Origin: Chara braunii
Taxonomy: Eukaryota; Streptophyta; Charophyceae; Charales; Characeae
Length of the DNA stretch: 60,688 nucleotides
Assembly: GCA_003427395.1 (NCBI GenBank)
Contig: BFEA01000092.1
Location: 2,951,171-3,011,858, forward strand
Direction of reading: 5' to 3'
Part shown: one piece after another, positions 22,171 to 60,688 of the stretch
Layout of the letters: each line of letters opens with the position of its first letter
Numbering within the stretch: position 1 is the first letter of the stretch
The notes under the pieces: generated by a model
Databases searched by the model: none
What the model saw: the letters and a program-made list of their open reading frames with translations, nothing else
Told to the model about the DNA's origin: nothing
Position numbers and translations under genes: made by a program

Positions 22171-22769
22171 TATGTCATATGTTTGTTAGGTTTTGTCACC
22201 ATCTCTCAGGTTTTGTGACATTCCGTCACAGTTCGTCACATATGAGAACAACCACATTCCTCACACGTCTTTGAACTCCATTTCTCACAGTTTTGCCACA
22301 ACAGTTTGTTGCATTGCATCACACATAATCAGAGCATCACACTTCCCTTGCATTTTATCCCTCATCTCAAGCCAATTTTGAACCATGCGAGTGAATGTTG
22401 GCACATTTTAGCGCCCTTTCAGCAACACATCTTGGCACTTCGGACATTCGTCACACATCTGACTTTATCCTCCATCACATTTGTCATATCTCAGCTACAT
22501 TGTCACATCAGATTTCAGCACACCCACGTTTCAACACATTTTTCGCACTCGTTGCCTGCGTATCTCAGCCCTCACCTTCACTCCTCTCACATCCAAACGA
22601 GGCAGAGCGTATTGTTATCAAGCCAGAACCAAACAAACGTCGGCAACGACCTTCTCACAGTTTAGAGTTCACAACGCATAAGTCACGATTGACCGCAAAC
22701 CATAGCTCAATGACATAAAGGGCTGTCATCATTCCTTGCTCACCATGATCTCAAATTCTTTTAGAGCGA

Positions 22770-22818
22770 TCAGAGACGATACCAAGATTGATACCAAGAT
22801 TGATACCAAGATTGAACA
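22770..22818. repeat. 12-base tandem repeat
   Basis: GATACCAAGATT three times and a diverged fourth. Confidence 0.9.
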
Positions 22819-22819
22819 G

Positions 22820-23827
22820 GAACAAACATGTAAATGCCATCCTCTGGCGACGGGGCACTGCCCCCCAAATGACAAGCAGAGAGCCATTGCCATTCCATTG
22901 GCTGTAAATGTGTCCTTAGCTCCTCAGAAGCCACAAGGGACAGAGAGCACTACATGAAGCAGCCGTGGTCCTCGAGACAACCTAGGAAAGTCCTAATCTC
23001 GATACTGTGGCGAGAATGACAGTCGGTCTCTGTCACAGACAGATTCAACACACGTTGTTGAGAAGGCAAGTTGAAAGAAGTCGAAGAAGTCGAAAGAAGT
23101 CGAAAGAAGTCGAAAGTTCCCACTTGAAACTATGCTACAATCTTACTGAGCTAAATATCCACAAACTCTACTCAAGATAGAGAGAGACATGGGAAGATAA
23201 AAGATTATGAAAGGCCATGATTGCCATCTGGCTACCAATGCCTACCATGACAATCAAATGTCCTCTACAAACTCACAAATACTTTCAAATAATAACTAAA
23301 CAACAAATCCACAAGCACACCCTACCACCAGTATTCTGAGCCTTTACCCTGCAAAGCGACAATGACATCTTTGAAGCTTTTACTCCCCCCCGAATGTTAG
23401 TAACGCGAAACCATCCATCCATCCTATACCTAATACCATCCTACTTTCTGCTCCAACCAGCAAAGCAGCACACAGGAGAAAAGCAGAGGAGGACAAAGAA
23501 ACAAACAGGAGTCTACAATGCCACCACCAACTCCTGTACCCTTTTATCCATCCCCAACCTGTGTCCCGACCTCCCCCATTCTACGATCCTTGCTTTTTTC
23601 CGAACCCCTAAATAGGCCACTACAAAGACTTAGTGTGCTATGCTCAACAACATCACCGCAGCCGCATCATTAAGAAATTGGCATGTCCCATGCCCTCGGT
23701 CACTCCCATCCGTGAATCCAATCCGTCACCTCCTGCTTGTCTACCTTACCTCTAGCCAAGATCATCTCCTTCAATCATGCTCGTCTGCCTACATTATATG
23801 TAACTTGCAACATTCCTCCAGCCAACT
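22820..23827. other. Gene-free stretch
   Basis: Contains (GTCGAAAGAA)n at about 23078-23118. Nothing else recognised. Confidence 0.55.
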
Positions 23828-24030
23828 TAAGCCTATTGGTTAGGTGTCTGCACTGCAAGCCGTAGGTTGTGTGCTCGAATCTTGGATTGGACATACACAC
23901 CAGCCATCACAAAACAATGTGCGGCTGTGAATAAACATACATAATGTGAGGGTGTAAATAAACATGCCACAGCATGTGAGGCTGTGAATAAACATATGCC
24001 AAGAGGCTGTGAATAAACATACACGACAGC
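23828..24030 (+). mobile_element. SINE-like tRNA-derived head plus GTGAATAAACATA repeats
   Basis: AAGCCTATTGGTTAGGTGTC with GTGCTCGAATCTTGG about 30 bases on resembles A and B boxes of a tRNA-derived SINE. It is followed by 3-4 copies of GGCTGTGAATAAACATA with variable spacers (23925-24022). Confidence 0.5.
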
Positions 24031-24296
24031 TGCATTACGATCCTCATGCTGCTCCATCCGTCCATTCATCCGTGCTGCAGTCCTGATATACCGCCGCTCC
24101 TCTCTTCCTTTGTCAAATTAACTCTTCGGAAGAACATACCATAGCTGCATGGTGATCAAGATGTCTCCTTGCCCATACGTCACTTCAATACGTTCCTCTT
24201 GTCTGTGCAGAAAGCACACACACATTGCCTAGGCTCTCTTGAAAAGAGAGGGAAACCAGTCATGAGGGATACGTTGCACCGTATGAATACAACTGC
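24031..24296 (-). other. 3' flank of starch synthase III
   Basis: Downstream of the SSIII stop on the minus strand. No AATAAA-type signal is visible on that strand in this stretch, so the poly-A site is not assigned. Confidence 0.5.
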
Positions 24297-51253
<26,957 letters not shown>

Positions 51254-53921
51254 AGTGCCGCAACCCCACGAAACTAAGGTTCTGCCACGACTGTGCACAC
51301 ATGTTTACGCATTCAACTTAGTACAAGTTACATCGCATTTCTGAACCTCCTGTGAACTGCAATCAGACTTGTTATCACCTCACGTTCAACATGCATACAT
51401 GCACTGCCAGCTGGCGATGGCAACAAAAACTTCCACAGACACAGAGTCAGCAACAGACTTGAGATGGCGCAGTCAGTGCGCCCACACAAAAACTCAGAGA
51501 TATTCAGCCAGGAACTCAGCTCAAAACAACTTGTCACATCTCATGGCTATGGCATCTGAGCGCCAGTCTGGAATTCCCACCCGAACACTGTATTCGGCGT
51601 CAGACACTCCCATGCACGTTGGATCTTACCCTGAATGTCTGCACTCACACGCACACACTATCTTCTAACAGCTACACACAGGCAGCTATGGCCGCTGTCG
51701 TCTTCCTCCTCCTAGTAGCTATGGCCGCTCGCCCTCTTCTACCTTCGGGCTAATTGCTGACCACCGGCGAACTCCACACACAAGTCACTGACGTGGACCC
51801 CAGTTCTTTTCCACTAACCTTGCTCTGACGTGGACCCCATTTCTTTTCCACTAACCTTGCTCTGACATGGACCCTATTTCTTTTCCATTCTCGGACTCGC
51901 CGAGGCAAGCAAAAAAAAAAACAGACGGCCTGCGACATCCTGGAAATCTAGTCACCCTTCCCGTTTCCTCGCCATTTCTCCATTTCTCTGCATACAACTG
52001 ATGTCAAAAAAAGTGTGACGGTCAGAATTTGAGGATTGGATAGGGGCAGCGTGGGCCAGGTCAGAAAATTCTACTGAATTTCCCAGGGTTGGACGGAACC
52101 ATGATGCAGATTAGGGGAACCCCTAATTACAAAACGTTCAGTACGAGAACTTTGCTAGTGGTGTGGAACAAGACCCTTACTGCCGGCCTCAACCGCATAA
52201 AAATAGATAATAACAGACCTCAACCGCATAAAAATAGATAATAACTTGTATGAATATAATTGTCGCACGTGATGATGAAACGAGCAACAGTACTCATGAA
52301 CTTGTCCTGACCACCATTTCAGGAGTTGTTCCCTCTTTGGGGAGAGAGATGGACAATCCACAGCAAATGAAATAACAAAATATTACTGATTCAGTGGGCC
52401 CCACTGACCTCCCCCAGTCCCTTATCTGAACACCTCCTAGCCCCATACACCCCATTTGTCACCCCACAAACACATTTTTGCTGCCCCTGCCACCCCACTT
52501 AAATTAACAATACCTCAGCATTCGCATGAGGAGAAGAGGACCCACTACGAATGGGCAACTCCAGCAGTATCACAGAGCCTCCGGCAGCCATTTGCAGCAG
52601 TATCACAGAGCCTCCGACAGCCATTTACGAGCCTTTGGCAGCCATTTACAATGAAACACATACGAGTGCCTCGCCTTGCCCTTCGACCACTGGATCTCCA
52701 CAGTGTCACCCCGATCCACTCAATATCTGCGCCTGTTTCTTAACTCATCCTTCCCCCCCAAAAGCCTTGCATTCAAAATGACTTGAGGTCTACACTCCAG
52801 GCGAGGTACAACCACGGTAAGCGCCATGAGCAGTACTACTAGAACGCTTGTGCAATTTGCCACAAAGTGCAGTACTACTAGAACACTTGTGCAATTTGCC
52901 ACCAAGTGTCCGAAGTGGCAGCTAACCAACAAGCACACGCTTACCCACCATAAGCAAGGAACTGTCTCGACTACCCACTGATGTGGCCACTTCACATGTG
53001 TACATTCAGTTTTAATTGAACAGTATTAAACCCCGTTACATTCTTTTTTGTTTTTTAACCCCGTTACATTTCACGAGGTGGTTACACTGGACCAAGTTAG
53101 TGACACCGGGAATCCGAAATACATGACCGATTACCAATCTCGTTGCTCTGACACGTACAGCCCCAACTCTCCTGTTGAGATAATACCGAGATGGCCCCGT
53201 CTTTGTACTCGAATCATTTCATCAACTTCAGGACTCCATACAAGGAATCAGGTTCAACCCCATGATCAATGCTCTACTAAGGCCCTTCTCCTTTTCGGCC
53301 ATTCCCGCACAATCTTAGGATACCTGTTGTGCTAACATCTACTTCACTATCTTTTCATTTTGCAGTTAATATATGATAGGAGCATGTCGTGCGCTAGGAT
53401 ATATGCCAGACTGTCTTCAACACCGGACATGCATCATCTTTCCTCCCTCTTGCTATCTACAACTCACCAGGACTCTCCCCTTTTCACATCCAAGTCAGAT
53501 ATTTCTGTTTTAGCATTTGGAGTCCATAACCACAAGATGTCGAATTCGATGCGTGGAACAGATTAGACCCCTAGGACTGACGCTGGCCACTACACCCCTA
53601 AAATCTTTCTCACTTTCAGCCATCTACATGCAATCTGACAAACTATATCCCCCCGAAATATAGAACACATTCGTTTTGTGTGTTGCCCTCCTTGCACTTA
53701 TCCAGCAATCACCAAGAATACTCGTCTATAAAATTCCCATACGCTAATGGTCATGGAGAACAACATAAAAGGCATCAATGAGATCTGACCAGCCCAAAAT
53801 AGAGAGCAGGATTGTGATACCCACCATGAGTGCATTTGCGCATAGCAGAAATGGTAATGCGTCGGGTCATTAGCCAAGCGGGTTGCTGAAAAGTACTTAA
53901 AGAAAAGTATATAGAAAGCTA
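51254..53921. other. Gene-free stretch upstream of SSIII, tandem duplications
   Basis: Should contain the SSIII promoter if exon 1 is right; no clear TATA element can be assigned. Short tandem units: CTGACGTGGACCCCA-TTCTT (about 40 bases, three copies, 51787-51895), CCTCAACCGCATAAAAATAG (52189 and 52219), CAGTATCACAGAGCCTCCG-CAGCC (52564 and 52599), GCAGTACTACTAGAAC-CTTG (52829 and 52869). Confidence 0.65.
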
Positions 53922-54080
53922 GGCTACCAGCCGGGCCGCCCAGGTCACCCTGTTTTCCCTGGCAGCCCGGCCTTACACCAGCAAAGGTCCCAGCACAAAA
54001 AAAAATAAAAATATATATATATATAGTTATTTTTTTGGCCCGGCCAGGCAAGTGGTCCCGTGCCACTCTGGTAGGCTAAG
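53922..54080 (+). mobile_element. Poly-A-tailed repeat, copy 2
   Basis: TAGGCTACCAGCCGGGCCGC, CCAGGTCACCCTGTTTTCCC, GGTCCCAGC then an A-rich/TA-rich tail, followed by a further GGCCCGGCCAGG...GGTAGGCTA. It matches 32770-32880 in the opposite orientation. Confidence 0.6.
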
Positions 54081-54470
54081 AGCTCAGTATCTTTGATTAC
54101 AGAACAGATGGAAGTATGTTCTTTCTCCAAATCAAGTCGTGATAAAGCCTTGCTTCACATTCTTCTCTGAGCTCATAGGTCTCCTCATGCCCTCTGCTGA
54201 AGCGAACATAAATCTTGTTTCCGGCTCAGGGCCTCGCCACACCACTGTCAAAAGGCCAAAAAATTCGACGGCTGTCAGAAGAAATTCGACAGCCTCCATT
54301 CAACAGTTTGCCCCCCCTTCGCCACACAGCACTGTAGAGTGCACGCACTTGTGAAAGCAAGATGGAAAATGACAACGCGCCTGAGGGTAGGACAAGCATC
54401 AGTCCATCCCGACCTTACCCCCTCTCACCAAATTTTGAAGCGAAGTCGACGGCGCAGCCGAGTGTCGAAA
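54081..54470. other. Gene-free stretch
   Basis: Nothing recognised. Confidence 0.5.
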
Positions 54471-54474
54471 GCAT

Positions 54475-54625
54475 CGGAGTAGCAGGCTGGGGATTCAACA
54501 ACTTTCGACAGGAGGTGTCCAGAAGCATTCTCTGACAACTTGCGCGACACTCGGAGTAGCAGGCTGGGGATTCAACAACTTTCGACAGGAGGTGTCCAGA
54601 AGCATTCTCTGACAACTTGCAAATT
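54475..54625. repeat. 77-base tandem duplication, nearly perfect
   Basis: Units start CGGAGTAGCAGGCTGGGGAT at 54475 and 54552 and are identical for over 70 bases, implying recent origin. Confidence 0.93.
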
Positions 54626-54829
54626 TTCTTCTCGTCTCCGACTTCGACAGCCTGTGTGGCGAAGAGGAACTGTCGAAAGTCGCATTTTCGACAGTGGTGC
54701 GGTGAGGCCCTTACATCCATTGCAGTGCAGTTTTCAGGTCTACCCTCCCCCTCCCTCCCTCCCTTCAAACCTCAAGTACACTGCCCATGGAAACTTGACA
54801 ATCGAAAATGAGTCATTCCAAAAAACTCA

Positions 54830-54965
54830 GCCATGCTACTGGGCCAAAATGGCTAAAGAAAAGGAAAAAACACAGGGGGGTTTCAGCAAAGCTTGGCATG
54901 CAGGGGCAGGGGGAATCAGTCTCACCCAAAAGAGGCTCCCGGACCAATGTACTGGTGGTTTAAAG
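54830..54965. mobile_element. Family C-related MITE fragment
   Basis: Right half clear: CAGCAAAGCTTGGCATGCAG ... CAATGTACTGGTGGTTTAA. The left end is poor. Confidence 0.5.
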
Positions 54966-57900
54966 TCTACTCTCCAGGACACAGGAATATCGCAGTTTCT
55001 CCCCGGGGTTTGAATGTTGGCCAACCAGCCTCGTGCACAGTCCAAGGAAAGCAATAACCAGGGACAAAGGGGGCGGGGGGGGAGGAAAGGGGTCATATAT
55101 CAAACAGAGAAACAGAGGACTGGGTTCGAGATCATCCACTAGAATGTGTGAACAAGGAGCGGAGATGGAAGGGGGGGGTGGGGCGGAGCAGAACATCGAG
55201 CCCGGCACTGGTCTCGAGATTGTTACAGTAGAAAGTGTTTGATCGCCTTGCAGCAGAATGGAATTGCTCACAGCAGCTCCCCGAACCCTACGCTAGAAAA
55301 CCCCTCCACCAAGTAAAGAGTGCTCAACACACATTCTGCCCGACTGAAGAGTTCTCCTACAGGCTAAAACCCATTCACTGAAAGTTTGGGTTGAACTCAA
55401 TTGAGCATTTGATTTGAGACCCTTGATGGGTTGAACTCGATTGAGCATTTGATTTGAGACACTTGATATAGTTTTATATGAAACGCTTGGCAATGATTGC
55501 GCGTTCGGTTTGAAGCCCTGGATTGAGTGTTTCTCCGTTGGCATCACCAGTACCTCGCCTGGCCGTTTTCTCATTTCCTGATGCATGCAGCCCACAGATA
55601 GGCCACGGGACTGCTGGGAAAAGGTTTTGGACAGGATTGTTTCGAACTGCTCGCTGAGTCGCTGCCTATGTACCCAACAGAGGAAGGTTGCGTGCAGGCC
55701 ATCAGATGACATATCATTGAGCATTCTTTCAGCCACGCATGTTACAACACCCTATCCTCTCCCTTGAAGTTTCTTTGTTGTCTACTTTTCTTTTCTTTCA
55801 TTCTCTTCGTTTTCTTCAAACCTTTTCCAGAAAAGGCCCATCCAAATTGGAATACTGACAGCTCCTCTGGCTGCCCATTTTCACCTTCAAGTTGAGGTAG
55901 GGCCTCGTCACACGGCTCACAAAAACGAAGTTTCGGGCAGAAAGGATCTTGCTCCACTACGAGTCTAGAGTCTAGACTTGTAAACATTCAAGAGTCCATC
56001 CAAGCCTCCTGAAAACAAGACACTCCTGAAATAGTCAAGAGTGGATGTCGCTCCACTAAGTTAAACTCTTGAAAGTCGATATTGAAATGACCTTTCGCAA
56101 GCTATCAGACCGAGCTCCAGAAGGCTGAAGCGCACTGTAGATCGGTCTAGAGTGCCTGCCAGCAACCAGTGGATTTTCAAGGGCGGTCACGAGGACCCTT
56201 GGTGGCGCCTCGTCTTTCAAGAGTGAACATGGAATCCCACCATAACCGATAGTTCAGTCATCCAAGTGATGCCAGCTAGTGCCTGCCAGGTTCAAGAGTG
56301 CTGCCTTCTAGAGTAAAAGGAGCAACTGTCACAGCTTTTTTCATTCAATTCAGGACTCTGACAGCTCTAGAAGCACTCTAGAATTTTTCGTGCGCCTAGA
56401 GTAGTGAAGCATGACCCAAAATCTTCACTTTTGCTCAGAGCTTATTCATCTTTTGACGTCTTGACTGTCAAAGCATCTCCTGCCATGACAGCATTCATCT
56501 ATTGAACATACTCATCTTGGCAAAAACTTCAGCATTCATCCTTGAAATACTCTTCTAGGAACTTCAGCAGTTCCCACCAAGAGAGAGCAGTTCCCGCCAA
56601 GAGATCCTGAGGTTTGTCTTGCTCATACTTTTTTCTTTTTTTTTCTTCTCAAAGGTTTGTCTTTTCTCCTCGTGCCCCCAGTACTGGGCCAGTAGTGAAA
56701 GGTTGTTTCATTCCACATCGCCGTGCAGCAAACTGCCAACACATGAGTGCATGGCCTCCCAGAGTATTCATTTTCATTTTCGTGTGCTGCGGCACACGAC
56801 CCTCACAAGAAACAAAATGACCTTTCACTTGTGGGGACTTTGCCCAGCTATGCCTTGTAGATGTTTTAATATAACCACCACTTAAGGAGAATCCGCTGTC
56901 GGACCCTCTAATTTTCGAGAGTCCTGCCTGACTCCACTTACTCTCGAAAGGAACTCTCCAAACCCTTCCAGTGCTCTCAAAAACTACTCGACACTGCTCT
57001 CGTTAGAGTCCCCAGCCTGCAAACTCTCAGATTTCGAGGCAGGCCCGCCATGCTCTTCAGATCGGATTCCTCCTTTTTGGAGAGTCCTCTCCCAAAGGAC
57101 TCTTTCAAGAGTAGTTCAGAGGAGGAAGGCCCCATAAAACCCTTCCAGTGCTTTTCAAAATACTCTCCAACACTGCTCTTGTTAGAGTCCCCAGCCTGCA
57201 AACTCTCAAATTTTGAGGCATGCCCGCCATGCCCTTCATATTGGATTCGTCCTTGTTGGAGAGTCCACCTCACCTCAAGGGTGGCCAAATGTGCGAAATG
57301 TCATTGTGTATTGCTGCCGAAGGACTCTTTCAAGAGGGGTTCAGTGGAGGAAGACGGTCACCCCATAAAATGCCTTTTCTGAAGTCTTACGCTGTCAATC
57401 ATTATTGAGTGAAATGGGGGGCACACCATCCACTGGCAAAGAAACAGCTTGCACTCATCTCACAGTTCAGGCCACGGGGTTTCACTGCACGGTCATAAGA
57501 GTGACAAAAAGCTACACCATGTCCATGATATGTCTGCTTTCCCTATACTAGCACTAAGTATGTGCCAATTGCACAAACGACAAAAACTATGCCGATGCAT
57601 ACTGCCATGTTTCGGCCGAAGATTCGTTCTCATTCTGCGCGGTTGCTGAGTGGTGCAGCGAGCCCCTCAGTCTTGGTACGCCCACATCTCAAGTCAATGC
57701 CCTCTTCGATAAACAAAACTCCCGAATTGGACCTGACTATCAGGCAGCAGCCAATCGAACAAGGGCATACTCCTACTAGATCCTGGTGAATTTTCACAAA
57801 AATTACAAGCGATTTATTTTTTATGGTAATCTCCTACTAGATCTTTGCAACTGAATCCGGTGTCTACCGTAGTACGCTCAGATGCAATCAGCAGGAAAGT

Positions 57901-58680
57901 CCTAAGGCGATTAATCCCTAACAGACCTCTTGGTTGACCTGCTCAAGCTGACAGAGGCAAATGCCATCTGGATCAGGCCTGTGTGCATGAAGGTAGGGGA
58001 ACAACTTCCCCAGACAGCTAGCCAGATGTGAAAAACACTAATATTAAAATTGTATCTTCAACTATGTACTGGAGCAGTACAGTGAGTACGCTCGCTAAGT
58101 CTGAGGGAGGCAGGTGGCTCGCTACATTTGAGGCGGCAGATAGACAGCGTACCATCCAACAGTCAATGTCAGCAAAGATGGCAGACACTCTTTCGACGTG
58201 GGCCTATGGTTGTCCCGAGCTTCGACAGCCCATAGGGATGATGCTGGGTTGAGCACACCGAAGTGTTTTTTTAACAGAGAGAACTCGATGTTGCTCATTT
58301 GGAAAGGACGCCGAAGTTCAGTCCGGGTGGGAGAAGTCACATTCCTTGGCTGCCAGGAATCACAGAGTCTTGAAGTTCACCCCTCCTCTACTGATGACCG
58401 GCTGTCGTGAACTCGCCGGGTGGGGCGTGCAGCCCCCCGTGTGCTTTGGTCCATCTACGGATTCTACTCAAGGCTGGCCCTCATTCAACATCGGATGCTT
58501 TTCATGCCACACACTCCGTAGCAAGGAGGCCAATTCTGGTCGCCGCATCGGGGCACTTGATACTAGTTGATAGCAAACGCAGCCTCCCCGGCCCCTACCT
58601 TCATTCTGTGAATAAAAAAATAAAAATAAAAAAAGATGTAGAACCACGACGGCCCTCAAAGATGATGATGCTTCCCATCA
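54966..58680. repeat. Gene-free stretch with local duplications
   Basis: A 40-base tandem unit GGGTTGAACTC-ATTGAGCA at 55388 and 55428; 55950-56450 rich in CTAGAGT/TCAAGAGT words; a unit of about 177 bases starting AAACCCTTCCAGTGCT at 56960 and 57137 with a partial third copy near 57318. From 57400 to 58680 nothing recognised. Confidence 0.65.
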
Positions 58681-58688
58681 ATGGAACG

Positions 58689-58788
58689 GGGGCAAGGTCC
58701 CACTTGCACGGATTAGGAGATTTCGGCCGTTGATCTCGGCTATCTACAGTCTCTATCTCTTGATTCGTGCAAGTGGGACCTAGCCCCG
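58689..58788. mobile_element. Short inverted-repeat element, family D
   Basis: About 100 bases bounded by inverted repeats GGGGCAAGGTCCCACTTGCA and TGCAAGTGGGACCTAGCCCC. No coding capacity. I see no second copy in the window. Confidence 0.7.
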
Positions 58789-58967
58789 GGGCCAGCATGT
58801 TTTCTTGCCCACCAAAAAACACGAACAGCAAAGAAAGAAAGAAAGAAAAAGAAAAAAAAGGACATCCGTACCTATCATAACTGTCATCACTTTTATGCAA
58901 GCTTGGCCACGATATGCTGGTTCCCTTCTCCAAGTCGGCCGCTCCGACCATCTGTGTCAAATCCGCC

Positions 58968-59075
58968 AACCGCCTTCCCCGAACACGACGCACTCTCATT
59001 TTGGCTGTATTTGGCCGGAAATATAGCTTGTATACATTCATTTTTAGGGTGCGTTATGTTTGGGGGAAGACGGTA
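58968..59075. mobile_element. MITE-like element, family B copy 3
   Basis: Ends CCTTCCCCGAACACGACGCA and TGCGTTATGTTTGGGGGAAG followed by ACGGTA (inverted). No ORF. Confidence 0.75.
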
Positions 59076-59410
59076 GGCAGCCTAGCTCAACGGTATTCAT
59101 CGCCGCGTCCAGTGGCGGTTTCTTATGTCAAGAACAGGCAGCACTGAACCAGGAGGCGAACCCAAGGCCACATTCACGCTAGGACGTATTCACTGAACCC
59201 GTCCGTGACTGTGGCCCGATACATCGAGGGAAATCCGCTTGCCAGTCTCCCCTAACCTTCACTGATGCCTACTTGCCTTGTGGCTGGATGTATTAGCTGT
59301 TATTAATACAGATGAGCAGTTCAAAAAATATATATATATATAAAATCCCGCCGGATAAAACAAATAAATTAGGGGCTATCTACAACGTCGTAGCAGTAGA
59401 AAGTCGAAAG

Positions 59411-59525
59411 TGCTCCCGTCTTTCGCGTAATAATAGGCGGCACGGTTATTACAGCTGCATCTAGATTGAAAGTGGGCCCAGTTACAGCTACAATGACCGC
59501 GCGTTCTACTCGGGTGAAGACGGTA
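59411..59525. mobile_element. MITE-like element, family A copy 4
   Basis: Right end TTCTACTCGGGTGAAGACGG is intact. The left end TGCTCCCGTCTTTCGCG is diverged. The interior TACAGCTGCATCTAGATTGAAAG matches copy 1. Confidence 0.75.
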
Positions 59526-60688
59526 CAGGAGAAATAAATTCAAGTTATAATCAATATGTGCCTCCACTCCCAAGTCCCCTTTCTCCGTCTTCTCTTGTTC
59601 GTCTTCCATAATGCCCAGCCGATATGAAACGGATTGCAGATCGGCGGATGGCAAATCGTAGAGGGAAAAAATAAAAAATAAAAAAAAATCATAGACTCTC
59701 AGGGGGATGAAGAGATGCCTGGCCACGAGGGCCGAAACCTATAAAGAGGCAACACCTGGTTCTGAGTGAAAACACACACAATATTTCAACCAACTGACGA
59801 GCCACCTCGTTTTCCCTTATCCTCTATCACACACGCCACTGCATCCGCTCTGAGACTCCTCCGTTTCGTTCATTTCTCAATTTAGGGGGGTCATCCATCT
59901 ACCACTGCAGCGATGATTTCGCTCGCGGAACCTCAGCCGTTGGGTGAAAGCAAGTGGCCGAAACGTATCACGAGCCGAAGCAGCAAGGACGACCACTAAA
60001 TATAAGTTCGCCCCAATGCATCTTAATGGATGAGACCTGCCTTCTCCGCAGAGAAGAATCTTATCGAAGTTGGAAAAACAAAAAAAAAAGCCACAGGGGA
60101 CCCGACGCCCCTTCCCTTTCGGCCAAGGATCAGGCTGCATGCAATACACCAAAGCGGAATCTGTTATGATGGTGTCTGATGACTGTGCAGACTAGCCTAC
60201 GGTAGGCGAGAAACTACTACAGTCTACAGTCTACAGGAACTGGCGTCAAACTTTCTACCGTCGGATAAGATGTCCTGGTGCCTCCAGCATGGACGCATGT
60301 TCGATTGTCATCATACGAGCAGTGCGCTACCTCGAGCTCCATTTTTTCCTCTTTTTAGTCAAAATTTGGAATAGTTTTTTTCTTCAATTTTTTAATTAAA
60401 AAAATATATATATTTATAGTTTCAATCTCTTTTCTCTCGGAACTTGCCTCTGAACCGACACCTCACGTCCTAGTGGTGTGCTAAGGGAGGTTTCCTTTTT
60501 TTTTTGTTTTTTTGTTTTTTTGTTTTTTTTTTTGGACCTTGATTTTCAGGGAGGATTTGGAGGAATTCGACCACTGCCGATCAATGCGCGGGAGCCAAGT
60601 CCCACTAGCAGCGTTGAGCTACCTCAACGCCTGAATCTGGACGTGTTTGTGGAGACGTGCAGTTCAGGAAACTCAACACCGTTTCTGC
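59526..60688. other. Gene-free stretch to right edge
   Basis: A (TTTTTTTG)n tract at 60498-60533. Short ORFs without family signatures. Nothing recognised. Confidence 0.5.

Larger units (their letters stand above)
21250..22690. repeat. TGTCAC/CACATTT-rich repetitive region
   Basis: Dense short repeats around TTTGTCACTCG, CACATCTTGTCACA and CAGTTCGTCACATATGAGAA. Blocks at 21690-21790 and 22172-22262 are diverged copies of one host segment and bracket the nad3 insert. Confidence 0.75.

Noticed and set aside
53225-53285. tRNA-like sequence around GGTTCAACCCCATGATC
   Set aside because: No convincing paired acceptor or anticodon stems on either strand.

Overview
This is a eukaryotic nuclear window from a green-lineage plant or alga. 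The evidence is spliced genes with GT-AG introns, an SSIII-type starch synthase, and scraps of plant-type mitochondrial DNA (nad3 with a group II intron end, sdh3, rps4, atp1, rrn18, trnP). Coding sequence is only about 7% of the window and sits in large introns full of microsatellites, minisatellites, MITE-like elements and tRNA-derived SINE-like elements. A repeat-rich streptophyte alga such as Chara would fit, but naming the genus is inference.

Two protein-coding genes can be reconstructed exon by exon, both on the minus strand. (1) Positions 225-7163 hold six consecutive in-phase exons of a cytosolic-type (eukaryotic/archaeal class) leucyl-tRNA synthetase, including a 39-base microexon. 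The start is not identified and the 3' part lies beyond the left edge. (2) Positions 24297-51253 hold a starch synthase III gene. Fifteen exons are firm and one candidate first exon matches in splice phase. Together they give 3,453 coding bases (1,150 residues plus stop): a possible transit peptide, a charged coiled coil, three CBM53 starch-binding modules and a GT5 catalytic domain.

Layout: 1-7163 LeuRS; 7164-8720 CAT repeats, a MITE and CT repeats; 8925-9480 a minisatellite open in several frames on both strands; 9540-24296 gene-poor sequence with SINE-like units, tandem duplications and three mitochondrial inserts (rrn18, tRNA+rps4, nad3); 24297-51253 SSIII with two more mitochondrial inserts in introns 10 and 14; 51254-60688 no recognised gene, mostly short tandem duplications and MITEs. 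Two assembly gaps (31613-31780 and 50167-50676) fall in SSIII introns 11 and 1, and a short one (20039-20050) splits a GT/GA microsatellite.

The two genes are not functionally linked: one charges tRNA-Leu, the other builds starch in the plastid. I found no CRISPR array, operon, defence island or other unknown multi-gene system. The most unusual features are organelle DNA fixed in starch-synthase introns, a mitochondrial group II intron end transferred with its exon, a 46-base exon fragment copied into the next intron, and a splice donor inside a (GT)n tract.
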